From Bacteroidia bacterium (GTDB lineage Bacteria; Bacteroidota; Bacteroidia; J057; JADKCL01): a stretch of 64,000 nucleotides of DNA. The stretch lies in contig JACJYV010000008.1 of assembly GCA_020635905.1 (NCBI GenBank), positions 434,001 to 498,000 on the forward strand, in the 5' to 3' direction. Below, piece by piece: positions 7,872-15,415 of this stretch (positions within the stretch are counted from its first letter, which is position 1; each line of letters begins with the position of its first letter). Both the position numbers and the translations under genes were made by a program. The notes below the pieces were generated by a model. It did not search any database. It saw nothing but the letters and a program-made list of their open reading frames with translations, and was not told where the DNA came from.

Positions 7872-10007
7872 TTAGTTTGCGGCCACGGCCTGATTTGATT
7901 TCCGGATATCTGTGCCGAGACGTTGCAGGTAAGCAATCAGGGCAATGATTTCCTTTTCAGGTTTGGCACCCTGGATGTTGTCTTTTTTCAGGTTTTCGGT
8001 GATCGCGGCAGCCTGCTCGTTGAGGTCGGCCAGGGCCTTCTTCTCATACCCATCGGGGTATGGTACTCCCACGCTGCGCAGGGCAGATATTTTGGACTCG
8101 AGATGTGATACATCCAGGTCGTCGGTGAGGAGCGACGGGTAAGGCGGCATGATGGATCCGTCTGACATGGAGGTGGGATCCAGCATGTGGTTGTAGTGCC
8201 AGGAATCGGGGTATTTTCCACCCAGACGGTGCAGGTCGGGACCAGTACGTTTGGAGCCCCACTGGAAGGGGTGATCGTACACGAATTCGCCTGCTTTGGA
8301 GTATTCTCCTTTGTAGCGCATGGTTTCTGCGCGGAAGGGTCTGACCATCTGGCTGTGGCAGTTGTAGCAACCTTCACGGATGTAGATGTCGCGGCCTTCC
8401 ACTTCGAGGGGGGTGTAAGGTTTGACGGAGGCGATGGTTTCCACGTTGGATTTGACCAGGAAGGTGGGGATCAGTTCGATGCCCGTTCCCACGCCCAGGA
8501 GGAGCAGGGAGGCAATGGCCATCTGGATGGGGCGGCGCTCAATCCAGCGGTGCCAGAAGGTACGGCCGGTATGTCCGTCGGCATGCATGGGGGGTGCAGA
8601 GGCTTCCTCGCGGGCGAGGAAGGTACCCGAGGCCATGGTTTTGGCCAGGTTGTACACCATGAGTACGGCGCCGGTGAAGTAGAGGAGTCCACCAATTCCG
8701 CGCATGGCGTAGAGGGGAACGAGGCCGGTGGAGATTTCAAGGAAGTTGGGGTATTTCAGCATGCCCAGCTCGTTGAATTCGGTCCACATGATACCAGAGG
8801 TAAGGCCGGCCCAGTACATGGGGATCACATAGAGGATGATGCCCAGGGTGCCGATCCAGAAGTGGGTATTGGCCAGGGCCACGGAGAAGAGTTTGGTTTT
8901 GTAGAGGCGGGGCACCATCCAGTAGAGCATTCCGAAGATGAGGAAGCCGTTCCAGCCGAGGCCGCCCACGTGTACGTGGGCAACAATCCAGTCGGTGAAG
9001 TGGGCCACTTTGTTGAGGCTCTTCAGGGAGAGCATGGGTCCTTCGAAGGTGGACATACCGTAGGCGGTAACGGCCACCACCATGAACTTCAGGATGGGAT
9101 CCTCACGTACTTTGTCCCAGGCGCCCCGCAGGGTGAGGAGGCCGTTGATCATGCCGCCCCAGGAGGGGGCGATGAGCATGAGGGAAAATACCACACCCAA
9201 AGACTGGGCCCAGCTGGGCAGGGAGGTATAAAGCAAGTGGTGAGGTCCGGCCCAGATGTAAAGGAACACGAGGGTCCAGAAGTGGAGGATGGACAGGCGA
9301 TAGGAGAATACCGGGCGCCCCGCAGCTTTGGGCATGAAGTAGTACATGAGTCCCAGGACGGGGGTGGTGAGGAAGAAGGCCACAGCGTTGTGTCCGTACC
9401 ACCACTGCACGAGGGCATCCTGTACGCCAGCATACATGCTGTAGCTTTTGAAGAGGTGCACGGGCATCTCCATGGAGTTCACAATGTGCAGGAGGGCGAT
9501 AGCGGCCCAGGTGGCAATGTAAAACCAGATGGCCACATAAAGGTGACGCTCACGACGCTTGAGGATGGTACCAAACATGTTGATGCCGAAGATCACCCAC
9601 ACCAGGGTAATGGCGATGTCGATGGGCCACTCCAACTCTGCATATTCCTTGCCGGTGGTGATACCGAGCGGCAGGGTGATGGCGGCAGCGGCGATGATGG
9701 CCTGCCACCCCCAGAAATGGAGGTTGGAGAGGAGGTTGCTGAACATGGGAGTTTTCAGCAGTCGGGGCAGTGAGTAATACACCCCGGCGAAAATGGCGTT
9801 TCCCACAAAGGCGAAGATGATCGCGTTTGTGTGCAGGGGACGAAGTCGGCCAAAAGTGGTAAATTTCAATCCAAGATTGAGTTCGGGGAAGGCCAGCTCA
9901 AAAGCGATCCAGAGTCCCACCAGCATCCCTACGATGCCGAAAACCACCGTTGCAATACCGAAATTACGAACCGTGCGATTGTCGTAATGAAAGGTTTCAA
10001 CTTGCAT
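7872..10007 (-). CDS. ccoNO: Fused cbb3 cytochrome c oxidase subunits I and II (CcoN-CcoO)
   Basis: 711 residues joining two normally separate subunits. Residues 1-480 are the 12-helix heme-copper oxidase subunit, with heme/copper ligand motifs LRPLHTNAIIFAF, WWYGHNAVAFFLT, PHHLLYTS and HVHVGGLGWNG. After a linker and one helix, residues about 500-711 are CcoO with CYNCH (about 547-551), QMVRPF, and a distal Met in SIMPPYP. It is the high-affinity terminal oxidase that reduces O2 and pumps protons. The fusion is a known Bacteroidota arrangement. ccoS lies 11 bp upstream and ccoQ 13 bp downstream. Confidence 0.96.
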   Translation of the reverse strand: MQVETFHYDNRTVRNFGIATVVFGIVGMLVGLWIAFELAFPELNLGLKFTTFGRLRPLHTNAIIFAFVGNAIFAGVYYSLPRLLKTPMFSNLLSNLHFWGWQAIIAAAAITLPLGITTGKEYAELEWPIDIAITLVWVIFGINMFGTILKRRERHLYVAIWFYIATWAAIALLHIVNSMEMPVHLFKSYSMYAGVQDALVQWWYGHNAVAFFLTTPVLGLMYYFMPKAAGRPVFSYRLSILHFWTLVFLYIWAGPHHLLYTSLPSWAQSLGVVFSLMLIAPSWGGMINGLLTLRGAWDKVREDPILKFMVVAVTAYGMSTFEGPMLSLKSLNKVAHFTDWIVAHVHVGGLGWNGFLIFGMLYWMVPRLYKTKLFSVALANTHFWIGTLGIILYVIPMYWAGLTSGIMWTEFNELGMLKYPNFLEISTGLVPLYAMRGIGGLLYFTGAVLMVYNLAKTMASGTFLAREEASAPPMHADGHTGRTFWHRWIERRPIQMAIASLLLLGVGTGIELIPTFLVKSNVETIASVKPYTPLEVEGRDIYIREGCYNCHSQMVRPFRAETMRYKGEYSKAGEFVYDHPFQWGSKRTGPDLHRLGGKYPDSWHYNHMLDPTSMSDGSIMPPYPSLLTDDLDVSHLESKISALRSVGVPYPDGYEKKALADLNEQAAAITENLKKDNIQGAKPEKEIIALIAYLQRLGTDIRKSNQAVAAN

Positions 10008-10018
10008 ACAGAATTGAA

Positions 10019-10222
10019 TTAAGGGTTGGTAAATTTTAAATCCTGAGAAGGATCTGCTTCTTTGGAGGCTACTTCTTCGTCAGGCGTTTCTTCAAACAGC
10101 ATTCTTACTGAGGGGGTGTAGGTATCGTCGTATTGCCCGGATCTCACGGACCACAAAAAGGCCCCGAGAAAGCATATTGCGATGACGATACTGCAACCGA
10201 TCAGGATGTACATTACACTCAT
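10019..10222 (-). CDS. ccoS: cbb3 oxidase assembly protein CcoS
   Basis: 67 residues: one N-terminal membrane helix (MYILIGCSIVIAICFLGAF) and the conserved WSVRSGQYDD motif, followed by an acidic tail. CcoS is needed for cofactor insertion into cbb3 oxidase. It is the first gene of the ccoS-NO-Q-P-G-H run. The -7 box TACATTTG ends only 4 bases before this ATG, so the true start may instead be the in-frame ATG three codons on (MYILIG) or the mRNA may be nearly leaderless. Confidence 0.92.
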   Translation of the reverse strand: MSVMYILIGCSIVIAICFLGAFLWSVRSGQYDDTYTPSVRMLFEETPDEEVASKEADPSQDLKFTNP

Positions 10223-10226
10223 GGAG

Positions 10227-10234
10227 CAAATGTA
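10227..10234 (-). promoter_or_regulatory. -7 promoter box of the ccoS-NO-Q-P-G-H operon
   Basis: On the minus strand this reads TACATTTG, a full match to TAnnTTTG. It sits 22 bp downstream of the ATGAC-N4-GTCAT palindrome and 4 bases before the ccoS ATG. Confidence 0.6.
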
Positions 10235-10256
10235 GGTTTGGGGGGAAAGGGCAACA

Positions 10257-10270
10257 ATGACTTAGGTCAT
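10257..10270 (-). promoter_or_regulatory. CRP/FNR-type operator upstream of ccoS
   Basis: ATGACTTAGGTCAT: arms ATGAC and GTCAT around 4 bp, the geometry of a CRP/FNR-family dimer site. It is 22 bp upstream of the -7 box, close to a class II activator position. Matching sites precede ccoI and trhO. Identity of the regulator is inference; none is encoded in the window. Confidence 0.6.
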
Positions 10271-10316
10271 TTAGTCGTGAGTCGTTAGATTTTAGATGGT
10301 AGATGTTAGAGATTAG

Positions 10317-10602
10317 GCTCTTAGGGGGGGCAAGCGACAACAAGTTGTCGCAAAATTTGAATTTGGTGGTTAATTTTGGGGGTGCCCTGGCCGGGCTGGC
10401 CTTCTTTTTTAGAAAAAGAAGCAAAAAGCGCCAAAACCTAAACCCTGCCCCCTCACACCACGGACCCAGCACACAAGGCCACCAGCCGCCCTCTCCCCTC
10501 GCTCAAGGCCGCCCCCTGGTTTTGGCAAGGCCACCCCACCTTGGTTGGCTTCGCCAAAAAATACCCCCGCATAGCGGCTTCAATCCTCTGGATTGATTTA
10601 GA
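10317..10602 (+). repeat. R1 dispersed intergenic repeat, full copy A (286 bp)
   Basis: Full-length copy aligned almost column for column with 54957-55242, with 11 mismatches in the last 222 bases, and with the reverse complement of 40281-40565. Internal signatures are the palindrome GCGACAACAAGTTGTCGC near 10333, a hairpin with 9-bp arms (CTTCTTTTT/AAAAAGAAG) near 10401, TTGGCTTCGCCAA near 10544, and CCGCATAGCGG near 10567. There is no conserved open frame. It lies between divergent ccoS and the cyclophilin gene, and separates ccoI from the rest of the cbb3 cluster. Confidence 0.85.
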
Positions 10603-10640
10603 TTTTAGATGGTAGAGATAAGATTTTAGAGGTTGGTGGT

Positions 10641-10740
10641 TTGGGGACGGGTGCGGGGAGTTGGGGACGGGTGCGGGGAGTTGGGGACGGGTGCGGGTTT
10701 GGAGACGGGTTTGGGGACGGGTGCGGGTTTGGGGGGGACG
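10641..10740 (+). repeat. G-rich 20-bp tandem array
   Basis: About three units of TTGGGGACGGGTGCGGGGAG followed by degenerate TTTGGGGACGGGTGCGGG units. The plus strand has many GGG/GGGG runs at short spacing, so quadruplex formation is possible. It lies between repeats R1 and R2 upstream of the cyclophilin gene. Confidence 0.7.
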
Positions 10741-10744
10741 GGGA

Positions 10745-10915
10745 AGCGAAGGCCACGGGATTGGGTGAGGGATGTGGAAGGTGCCCGACCCGTTGGAGGG
10801 CAGTGGCGCTGCAGGGGGCCGAAGGCCGGGCAGCGGTACGGAACCCTGGAGCAAGCCCGACCCCGAAGCCGGACAACGCCACCGGCGGTCCGGCATTCGG
10901 GGGCACCCCCAACTT
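10745..10915 (+). repeat. R2 GC-rich dispersed repeat, copy A
   Basis: About 170 bp containing GGTGCCCGACCCGTTGGAGG, a GGCCGAAGGCC hairpin and CGGTACGGAACCC. A related block (GGTGCCCGACACTTTGGAGG, ACGGAGGAACCC) is at 55640-55808. An open frame crosses it and joins the cyclophilin, but its composition is that of the repeat. With R1 and the G-rich array it fills the 760-bp gap before 10984. Confidence 0.5.
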
Positions 10916-10983
10916 ATGCTGCTGGTTTTGCAAGAGGGGTTTTTATTGCTTTAATTAGCGGATATAATCAGATGATAATACCC

Positions 10984-11739
10984 ATGAAAATGAATTTTGT
11001 GCGTCGTATGCTGCCTTTGCTGGCTTTGGTTGTGCTGGTTTCGGTGCAGGGTTTTGGGCAAAAGGAGAAGAAGGCCAAGGAGAAAAAAGTGGTGGTGAAA
11101 CCCGATGTGGTGGTGATCACTACATATGGTAATATCTATATCGACCTCTTTGATGATACGCCCGGGCACCGGGATAATTTTCTAAAACTGACCCGCGAAG
11201 GGGTGTATGACGGCACGACTTTTCACCGGGTAATCTCTGATTTTATGATTCAGGGGGGCGACCCGTACTCCAAAGACCCGGCCAAGACCAATATGGCCGG
11301 CCAGGGCGGTCCGGGCTATACGCTGCCCGCGGAGATCAGCGATAAGTATGTGCACCTGAAGGGGATGCTGGCCGCGGCCCGTCAGTCGGACCAGGTGAAC
11401 CCCAAACGGGAGTCGTCGGGCTCTCAGTTTTACCTGGTGCAAGGCAAGTCTGTGCCCGGCGCCCAACTGGACCAAATGGAAAAGTCGATTCAACAGGCTT
11501 CGGGCAAGAAGGATTTCAAATATACACCCGAGCAGCGCAAGGCTTATGAGGAACTGGGCGGCACGCCCTGGCTGGATATGCAGTACACGATTTTTGGTCA
11601 GGTAGTGTGGGGAATGGAGGTGATCGATAAGATTGCGGCGGTGGAGAAAGGCCCGGGGGATCGTCCGAAGACGGATATCACGATGGAGGTGAAGGTGCTG
11701 AAGAAGTGGAATGATAAGAAGAAGGTTGGGAAGTGGTGA
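10984..11739 (+). CDS. Secreted cyclophilin-type peptidyl-prolyl isomerase
   Basis: 251 residues from the ATG at 10984. A hydrophobic signal peptide (MLPLLALVVLVSVQGFGQ) is followed by a Lys-rich linker and a cyclophilin domain. Active-site motifs are FHRVISDFMIQGGDP and SSGSQFYLVQG, ending with FGQVVWGMEVIDKIA. It catalyses cis-trans isomerisation of prolyl bonds, here probably in the periplasm. The open frame continues upstream to 10633 through repeat R2, but the signal peptide marks the real start; ATGs at 10972 and 10990 are alternatives. It is a lone plus-strand gene between ccoI and ccoS. Confidence 0.92.
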   Translation: MKMNFVRRMLPLLALVVLVSVQGFGQKEKKAKEKKVVVKPDVVVITTYGNIYIDLFDDTPGHRDNFLKLTREGVYDGTTFHRVISDFMIQGGDPYSKDPAKTNMAGQGGPGYTLPAEISDKYVHLKGMLAAARQSDQVNPKRESSGSQFYLVQGKSVPGAQLDQMEKSIQQASGKKDFKYTPEQRKAYEELGGTPWLDMQYTIFGQVVWGMEVIDKIAAVEKGPGDRPKTDITMEVKVLKKWNDKKKVGKW

Positions 11740-11756
11740 GCGTGAAACGCTCACAC

Positions 11757-11788
11757 GGTTTACGGTTTACGGTTTACGGTTTCTGGGT
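11757..11788 (+). repeat. GGTTTAC 7-bp tandem repeat
   Basis: Four consecutive copies of a 7-bp word (GGTTTAC) just after the cyclophilin stop. A shorter run of the same word is at 53995-54015. Confidence 0.7.
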
Positions 11789-11867
11789 TGTAAGCTGTCG
11801 TGTATTTACATTTGGGATGAGGTAAGCGAAAACGGGTTTTCGCTTTTGATGAAAGAGGTGGTTATTA

Positions 11868-12080
11868 TTGAGTGTTTGCCCTCGCCGGGCGGGCCTTCTT
11901 TTTAAAAAAGAAGCAAAAGCGGCAAACCCTAAAGCCCTTCCCCTTCGCACTTTGGCCCAGTCGCACATGCCGCCCTGGCCTCCCGCTCCAGCCGCGCAAC
12001 CGCCCAAGGGGTTTGCCATGGCCTCCCCGCCCTGGTTGGCTTCGCCAAAGAATACTGCCGCTTCGCTGATTCTAGCTTTT
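11868..12080 (+). repeat. R1-related repeat, diverged copy D
   Basis: Shares the order of R1 landmarks (GCCGGGCGGGCCTTCTTTTT, AAAAAAGAAGCAAAAGC, CACACATGCCGCCC-like segment, TTGGCTTCGCCAA, TACTGCCGC) but is strongly diverged and lacks the 5-prime GCGACAAC palindrome. Short open frames across it are not conserved. The rest of the 490-bp gap up to 12231 holds only the CCAACTACCAA repeat and unique DNA. Confidence 0.6.
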
Positions 12081-12145
12081 GGAATGATTACTCAATCCAG
12101 CCTGCAACCACGGCCAAAGGCCTTAGGGGCAAGGTATGAAATCAA

Positions 12146-12226
12146 ACCACCAACTACCAACCACCCCAACCAAAGGCCCCACTTTGTGGCAACCACTAAC
12201 CAACAACTACCAACCACCACCCTGCG
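12146..12226 (+). repeat. CCAACTACCAACCACC-type microrepeat
   Basis: Degenerate repeats of CAACTACCAACCACC with period about 8 before the ccoI stop. A small CCACCCTGCGGGTGG hairpin at its right end may help terminate converging transcripts. Confidence 0.5.
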
Positions 12227-12231
12227 GGTGG

Positions 12232-14640
12232 CTACAGGCCTTTTTTGCGGGCGAGGGTGCTGGTGAGGACGGTGGTGAATACGATGATGGTTACTGAACT
12301 GAGGGGCATGAGGATGGCGGCGACCAGGGGCGAAAGATTGCCTGTGATGGCGAAGGCCAATCCCACGACGTTGTAGAGGAAGGACAGCACAAAGCTGCCA
12401 TAGATGACTTTCATGCTGGTTTTGGCGAAGGCCAGGAAGTCGCCCAGGCGGGCGACGGAGGCGCCGCCCAGGATGGCATCGCTGGCCGGGGTAAAGGCCG
12501 AGATGTCTTCGGCGATGGATATGCCCGCGTCGCTCTGGCGCAGGGCGCCTGCATCGTTGAGGCCGTCGCCGACCATGATCACTCCTTCTCCCTGGGTGCC
12601 CAGATCGGCGATATAGGCCAGTTTGTCTTCAGGCGACTGCCTGAAGCGAAGTTCTGTTCCGGCAGGAAAGAGGGCTTTCATGCGGGCTTCCTCCCGCTCG
12701 TTGTCGCCGGAGAGTACAGACATGCGGTAATCCTGCTCGAGGGAATGGACCATTTCCTCGATACCATGGCGGTAAGGATGCACCAGGAGGAATTTTCCCA
12801 GAATGGTTTCTCCTTTGCGTACCCAGACCTGGCTGCCCTGACCAGCCTGGGTTTCTGTGGGTGTTCCCACAAATGTGGCTGATCCTGCCTGCCAAAGGAT
12901 GCCCCCGATGCGGGCCTGGAGTCCCTGGCCCTGAATTTCCTGGTATTCTTCGGTGGAGGGCAGCTTGTCACCTGCCAGGTGGCGGGTGAGTTCGCGGCTG
13001 AGGGGGTGCTGTGACTGGTGAAAAAGGGCTTTGAGAGCCAGATTGTCTGTATCGCTGAGCTCTTCACCCACAAATCTTACCTGAGAATTGCCATTTTGGG
13101 TGAGGGTGCCCGTTTTGTCGAAAACGATACGTTTGGCCCTTGCCAGGGTCTCGACCACGCCAGCGCCTTTGAGGAAAAAGCCGTTGCGCCCAAAGATGCG
13201 CAGGGTATTGCCGAAGGTGAAGGGCGAAGACAAGGCCAGGGCGCAGGGACAAGCCACGATGAGGATGGCGGTGAATACGTTGAGGGCATTGGCCGGGTCT
13301 ACAAAAAACCAGGCGATGCCTGCAATGAAGGCGATGGCGATGATGGACAGGGTGAAATATTTGCCCACGGAGGAGGTGATGCGGCCAATTTCCTCGGTTT
13401 CTTCTTTCTGGAACACTTCGTTGTTCCAGAGGCGGGTGAGGTAGCTCTGGGATACTTCTTTGATGATCTCTATTTCGAGGGCGCCCCCTTCCTGCCGTCC
13501 TCCTGCGTAAAGGAGTTCGCCAGCCTGTTTCTCCACGGTTTCGGATTCGCCGGTGACAAAGCTGTAGTCTATGTGTCCGGGGCCTTTGAGGAGGAGTGAA
13601 TCGGCGGGGATGAGCTCGCCGTTGCGCACCAGCAGGCGGTCGCCTGGCTGTAGTTTGGAGAGGGGGATTTGTTCCTCTTCTCCTTTTTTGAGGCGGGTCA
13701 CCGAGATGGGGAAGTAGCTTTTATAATCCCGCTCAAAAGATAGTGCGTCGTAGGTTTTGCGCTGGAAGGCTTTGCCAATGAGGAGGAAAAAGACCAGTCC
13801 GGCCATGGAATCGAGGTAGCCGGGGCCGAGATCGAGCAGTATCTCCAGGGTGCTGCGCAGGAAGAGCACCACGATGCCCAGAGAGATGGGAACGTCGATG
13901 TTGATGTGCTTTTTGCTGAGTCCGGCGATGGCGGCCCGGAAATAGTCCTGGGCGCTGTAGATCACCACGGGGAGACTGAGCAGGATATTGAGGTAGCCGA
14001 ACAGGCGGGTGAAAGCCAGTTCTTCGAGGCCGAGGTATTCGGGAAAGGAAAGGAGCATGATGTTGCCGGCACAGAAGCCGGCCACGCCCATTTTGTACCA
14101 GAGCGAACGGTCGGGTTTGGCCTGGGGCCCGCCTTCCAGGCGGGCGAGGGATAGCTCGGGTTTGTACCCGATGGCAGCGAGGAGTTCGGCGACCTGGCGC
14201 AGGCTGATTTTGGCCTCATCGTAGGTGAGGTAGATCTCTTTGCGCATGAAGTTGACTTCAGAGCGGAGGATGCCCTCCCTGAATTTGTAGAGGCGCTCGA
14301 GGAGCCAGATGCAGGAGGAGCAGTGGATGTCGGGAGCGGTGAAGGTGACTTTGCAGAGGGTGCCTTCGCGAAATTCGACCAGCTGGCTGATGACGGATTC
14401 GTCTTCGAGGAAGGCATATTTGCCGGCATCGCCTTTTTGCCCGGTGGCGCCGGGATGGGAATTGAGGTCGTAATAGCCTTTGAGACCCGTTTCGTGGATG
14501 ATCTGGTACACGGTGTGGCAACCTTCGCAGCAAAAATCTTTCTCCTCCCTTTGGAGGTGAACGGGATGGCAATCTGCCCCGCAATGGTAACATACAGGCG
14601 CAGCCTGGGCCATGGGGATGGGATTTTCTTTCGTTTTCAT
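12232..14640 (-). CDS. ccoI: Copper-transporting P-type ATPase of cbb3 maturation (CcoI/FixI-like)
   Basis: 802 residues. The N-terminal domain has CYHCGADC and CCEGCHTVY, the metal-binding region typical of CcoI-type ATPases, then an HMA-like domain with CSSC near residue 105. Core motifs are CPCALALSSP (about 464), DKTGTLT (about 508, phosphorylated Asp), and GDGLNDAGAL in the hinge. Eight membrane helices are expected. It exports Cu across the membrane to supply the CcoN binuclear centre. It stands apart from ccoS, separated by the cyclophilin and repeats, with its own promoter region carrying a CRP/FNR-type palindrome. Confidence 0.93.
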   Translation of the reverse strand: MKTKENPIPMAQAAPVCYHCGADCHPVHLQREEKDFCCEGCHTVYQIIHETGLKGYYDLNSHPGATGQKGDAGKYAFLEDESVISQLVEFREGTLCKVTFTAPDIHCSSCIWLLERLYKFREGILRSEVNFMRKEIYLTYDEAKISLRQVAELLAAIGYKPELSLARLEGGPQAKPDRSLWYKMGVAGFCAGNIMLLSFPEYLGLEELAFTRLFGYLNILLSLPVVIYSAQDYFRAAIAGLSKKHINIDVPISLGIVVLFLRSTLEILLDLGPGYLDSMAGLVFFLLIGKAFQRKTYDALSFERDYKSYFPISVTRLKKGEEEQIPLSKLQPGDRLLVRNGELIPADSLLLKGPGHIDYSFVTGESETVEKQAGELLYAGGRQEGGALEIEIIKEVSQSYLTRLWNNEVFQKEETEEIGRITSSVGKYFTLSIIAIAFIAGIAWFFVDPANALNVFTAILIVACPCALALSSPFTFGNTLRIFGRNGFFLKGAGVVETLARAKRIVFDKTGTLTQNGNSQVRFVGEELSDTDNLALKALFHQSQHPLSRELTRHLAGDKLPSTEEYQEIQGQGLQARIGGILWQAGSATFVGTPTETQAGQGSQVWVRKGETILGKFLLVHPYRHGIEEMVHSLEQDYRMSVLSGDNEREEARMKALFPAGTELRFRQSPEDKLAYIADLGTQGEGVIMVGDGLNDAGALRQSDAGISIAEDISAFTPASDAILGGASVARLGDFLAFAKTSMKVIYGSFVLSFLYNVVGLAFAITGNLSPLVAAILMPLSSVTIIVFTTVLTSTLARKKGL

Positions 14641-14653
14641 CGTAAATCACCTG

Positions 14654-14661
14654 CAATTTTG
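14654..14661 (-). promoter_or_regulatory. Weak -7 box candidate for ccoI
   Basis: Minus strand CAAAATTG, a partial match to TAnnTTTG, 21 bp from the palindrome at 14683-14696. The spacing matches ccoS and trhO, which is the main reason to accept it. Confidence 0.35.
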
Positions 14662-14682
14662 CCGCAAATCCTACTTCCGGCA

Positions 14683-14696
14683 ATGACCTGGATCAT
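14683..14696 (-). promoter_or_regulatory. CRP/FNR-type operator upstream of ccoI
   Basis: Minus strand ATGATCCAGGTCAT: one mismatch between arms, same layout as the ccoS and trhO sites. It is 43 bp before the ccoI ATG, in the gap shared with the divergent 99-residue gene. Confidence 0.55.
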
Positions 14697-14746
14697 TTTC
14701 ACGTTTTGTTTTCAATTACACCAGGAAACGCCTTATCTTCAGCCCT

Positions 14747-15046
14747 ATGCTCAGCAAATCCCGTATCGAAGAAGTCGTCCGTGAATGGATTCACCTCAAG
14801 GAAGAAACCAGCCATCAGACTCCCGCCCATGGGCATCCCACGGAAAAAAGTTACACCCTGAAACACATTCACATCCCGGAGGAGACGCCCCGCGGGTGGA
14901 AGGTGAAGTTTGATTATTCGCTGTATGTGACGACCGAGTTTACGGTCTATCCGGATCATCCTCCGTATGAGTATCCTTGTATTGGGGAGCTGGAATTGGA
15001 TCAGGATGGGTTTATTGTGGCCGAGAAGGCGGAGAGTGTGTGGTGA
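14747..15046 (+). CDS. Hypothetical 99-residue protein divergent from ccoI
   Basis: A small soluble, acidic protein starting at ATG 14747, with no signal peptide or membrane segment. It contains KSYTLKHIHIPEE and the aromatic, proline-rich YVTTEFTVYPDHPPYEYP, suggesting a compact beta-rich fold. No family was recognised. It shares its upstream gap with ccoI, so it could respond to the same regulator, but no good -7 box is seen at the expected distance on the plus strand. Codon use resembles neighbouring genes, so it is probably real. Confidence 0.6.
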   Translation: MLSKSRIEEVVREWIHLKEETSHQTPAHGHPTEKSYTLKHIHIPEETPRGWKVKFDYSLYVTTEFTVYPDHPPYEYPCIGELELDQDGFIVAEKAESVW

Positions 15047-15071
15047 GGGGGGGATTGTTTTTTGGTTTATT

Positions 15072-15236
15072 TCAACACAAAGACACAAAGTTCACAAAGG
15101 TTTTTGGGGGGATGGGAAGCTTCTGCTTCTTGGGTATTTTTTAACACAGAGCCACAGAGTACACTTTAGCGGTCAGGAGTTTTTTTGATGGGAAGCTTCC
15201 GCTTCAGTGTGATTTTTTTAACACTGAGCTACATGC
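15072..15236 (+). repeat. ACACAAAGACACAAAG and GGGAAGCTTC repeat block
   Basis: Contains CAACACAAAGACACAAAGTT (again at 19498-19517) and two direct copies of a segment running GATGGGAAGCTTC-YGCTTC, then ATTTTTT, AACAC, GAGCYACA at about 15111 and 15189. Each copy has a GAAGC/GCTTC hairpin followed by T runs. No gene is visible between 15047 and 15409. Confidence 0.55.
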
Positions 15237-15284
15237 CAAAGGCACTCCCCTGGAGGAGTCCGCTGTTGTGGTCTGGAGGTTATC

Positions 15285-15415
15285 ATTGAGTTTGCCCTGG
15301 CCGGGCGGGCCTTCTTTACTCGTAGGTTTGTTAGTTTCAAAGGCACTCATGAATCTCCCAATGGTCGATTTGGCAAGGCCGCCCCACCTTGGTTGGCTTC
15401 GCCAATTGTTCATTG
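15285..15415 (+). repeat. R1-related repeat, truncated copy E
   Basis: Retains the GTTTGCCCTGGCCGGGCGGG segment, then jumps to GGCAAGGCCGCCCCACCTTG and GTTGGCTTCGCCAA, so the central 100 bases of R1 are replaced by unrelated sequence. Followed at 15405 by ATTGTTCATTGCTC microrepeats that reach into the 3-prime end of the MscS gene. Confidence 0.55.

Noticed and set aside
8187..9773. 528-codon open frame on the plus strand opposite ccoNO
   Set aside because: It is the mirror of a GC-rich, membrane-protein gene with full motifs on the other strand; the translation has no domain features and is very rich in Gly, His and Glu.
10303..10596. Open frames across R1 (also at 40389 and 54870)
   Set aside because: The frames arise from the repeat itself, run on different strands in different copies and have no start signals or conserved ends.
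10633..10983. Long N-terminal extension of the cyclophilin reading frame
   Set aside because: It crosses the G-rich array and repeat R2, and the signal peptide begins only at 10984.
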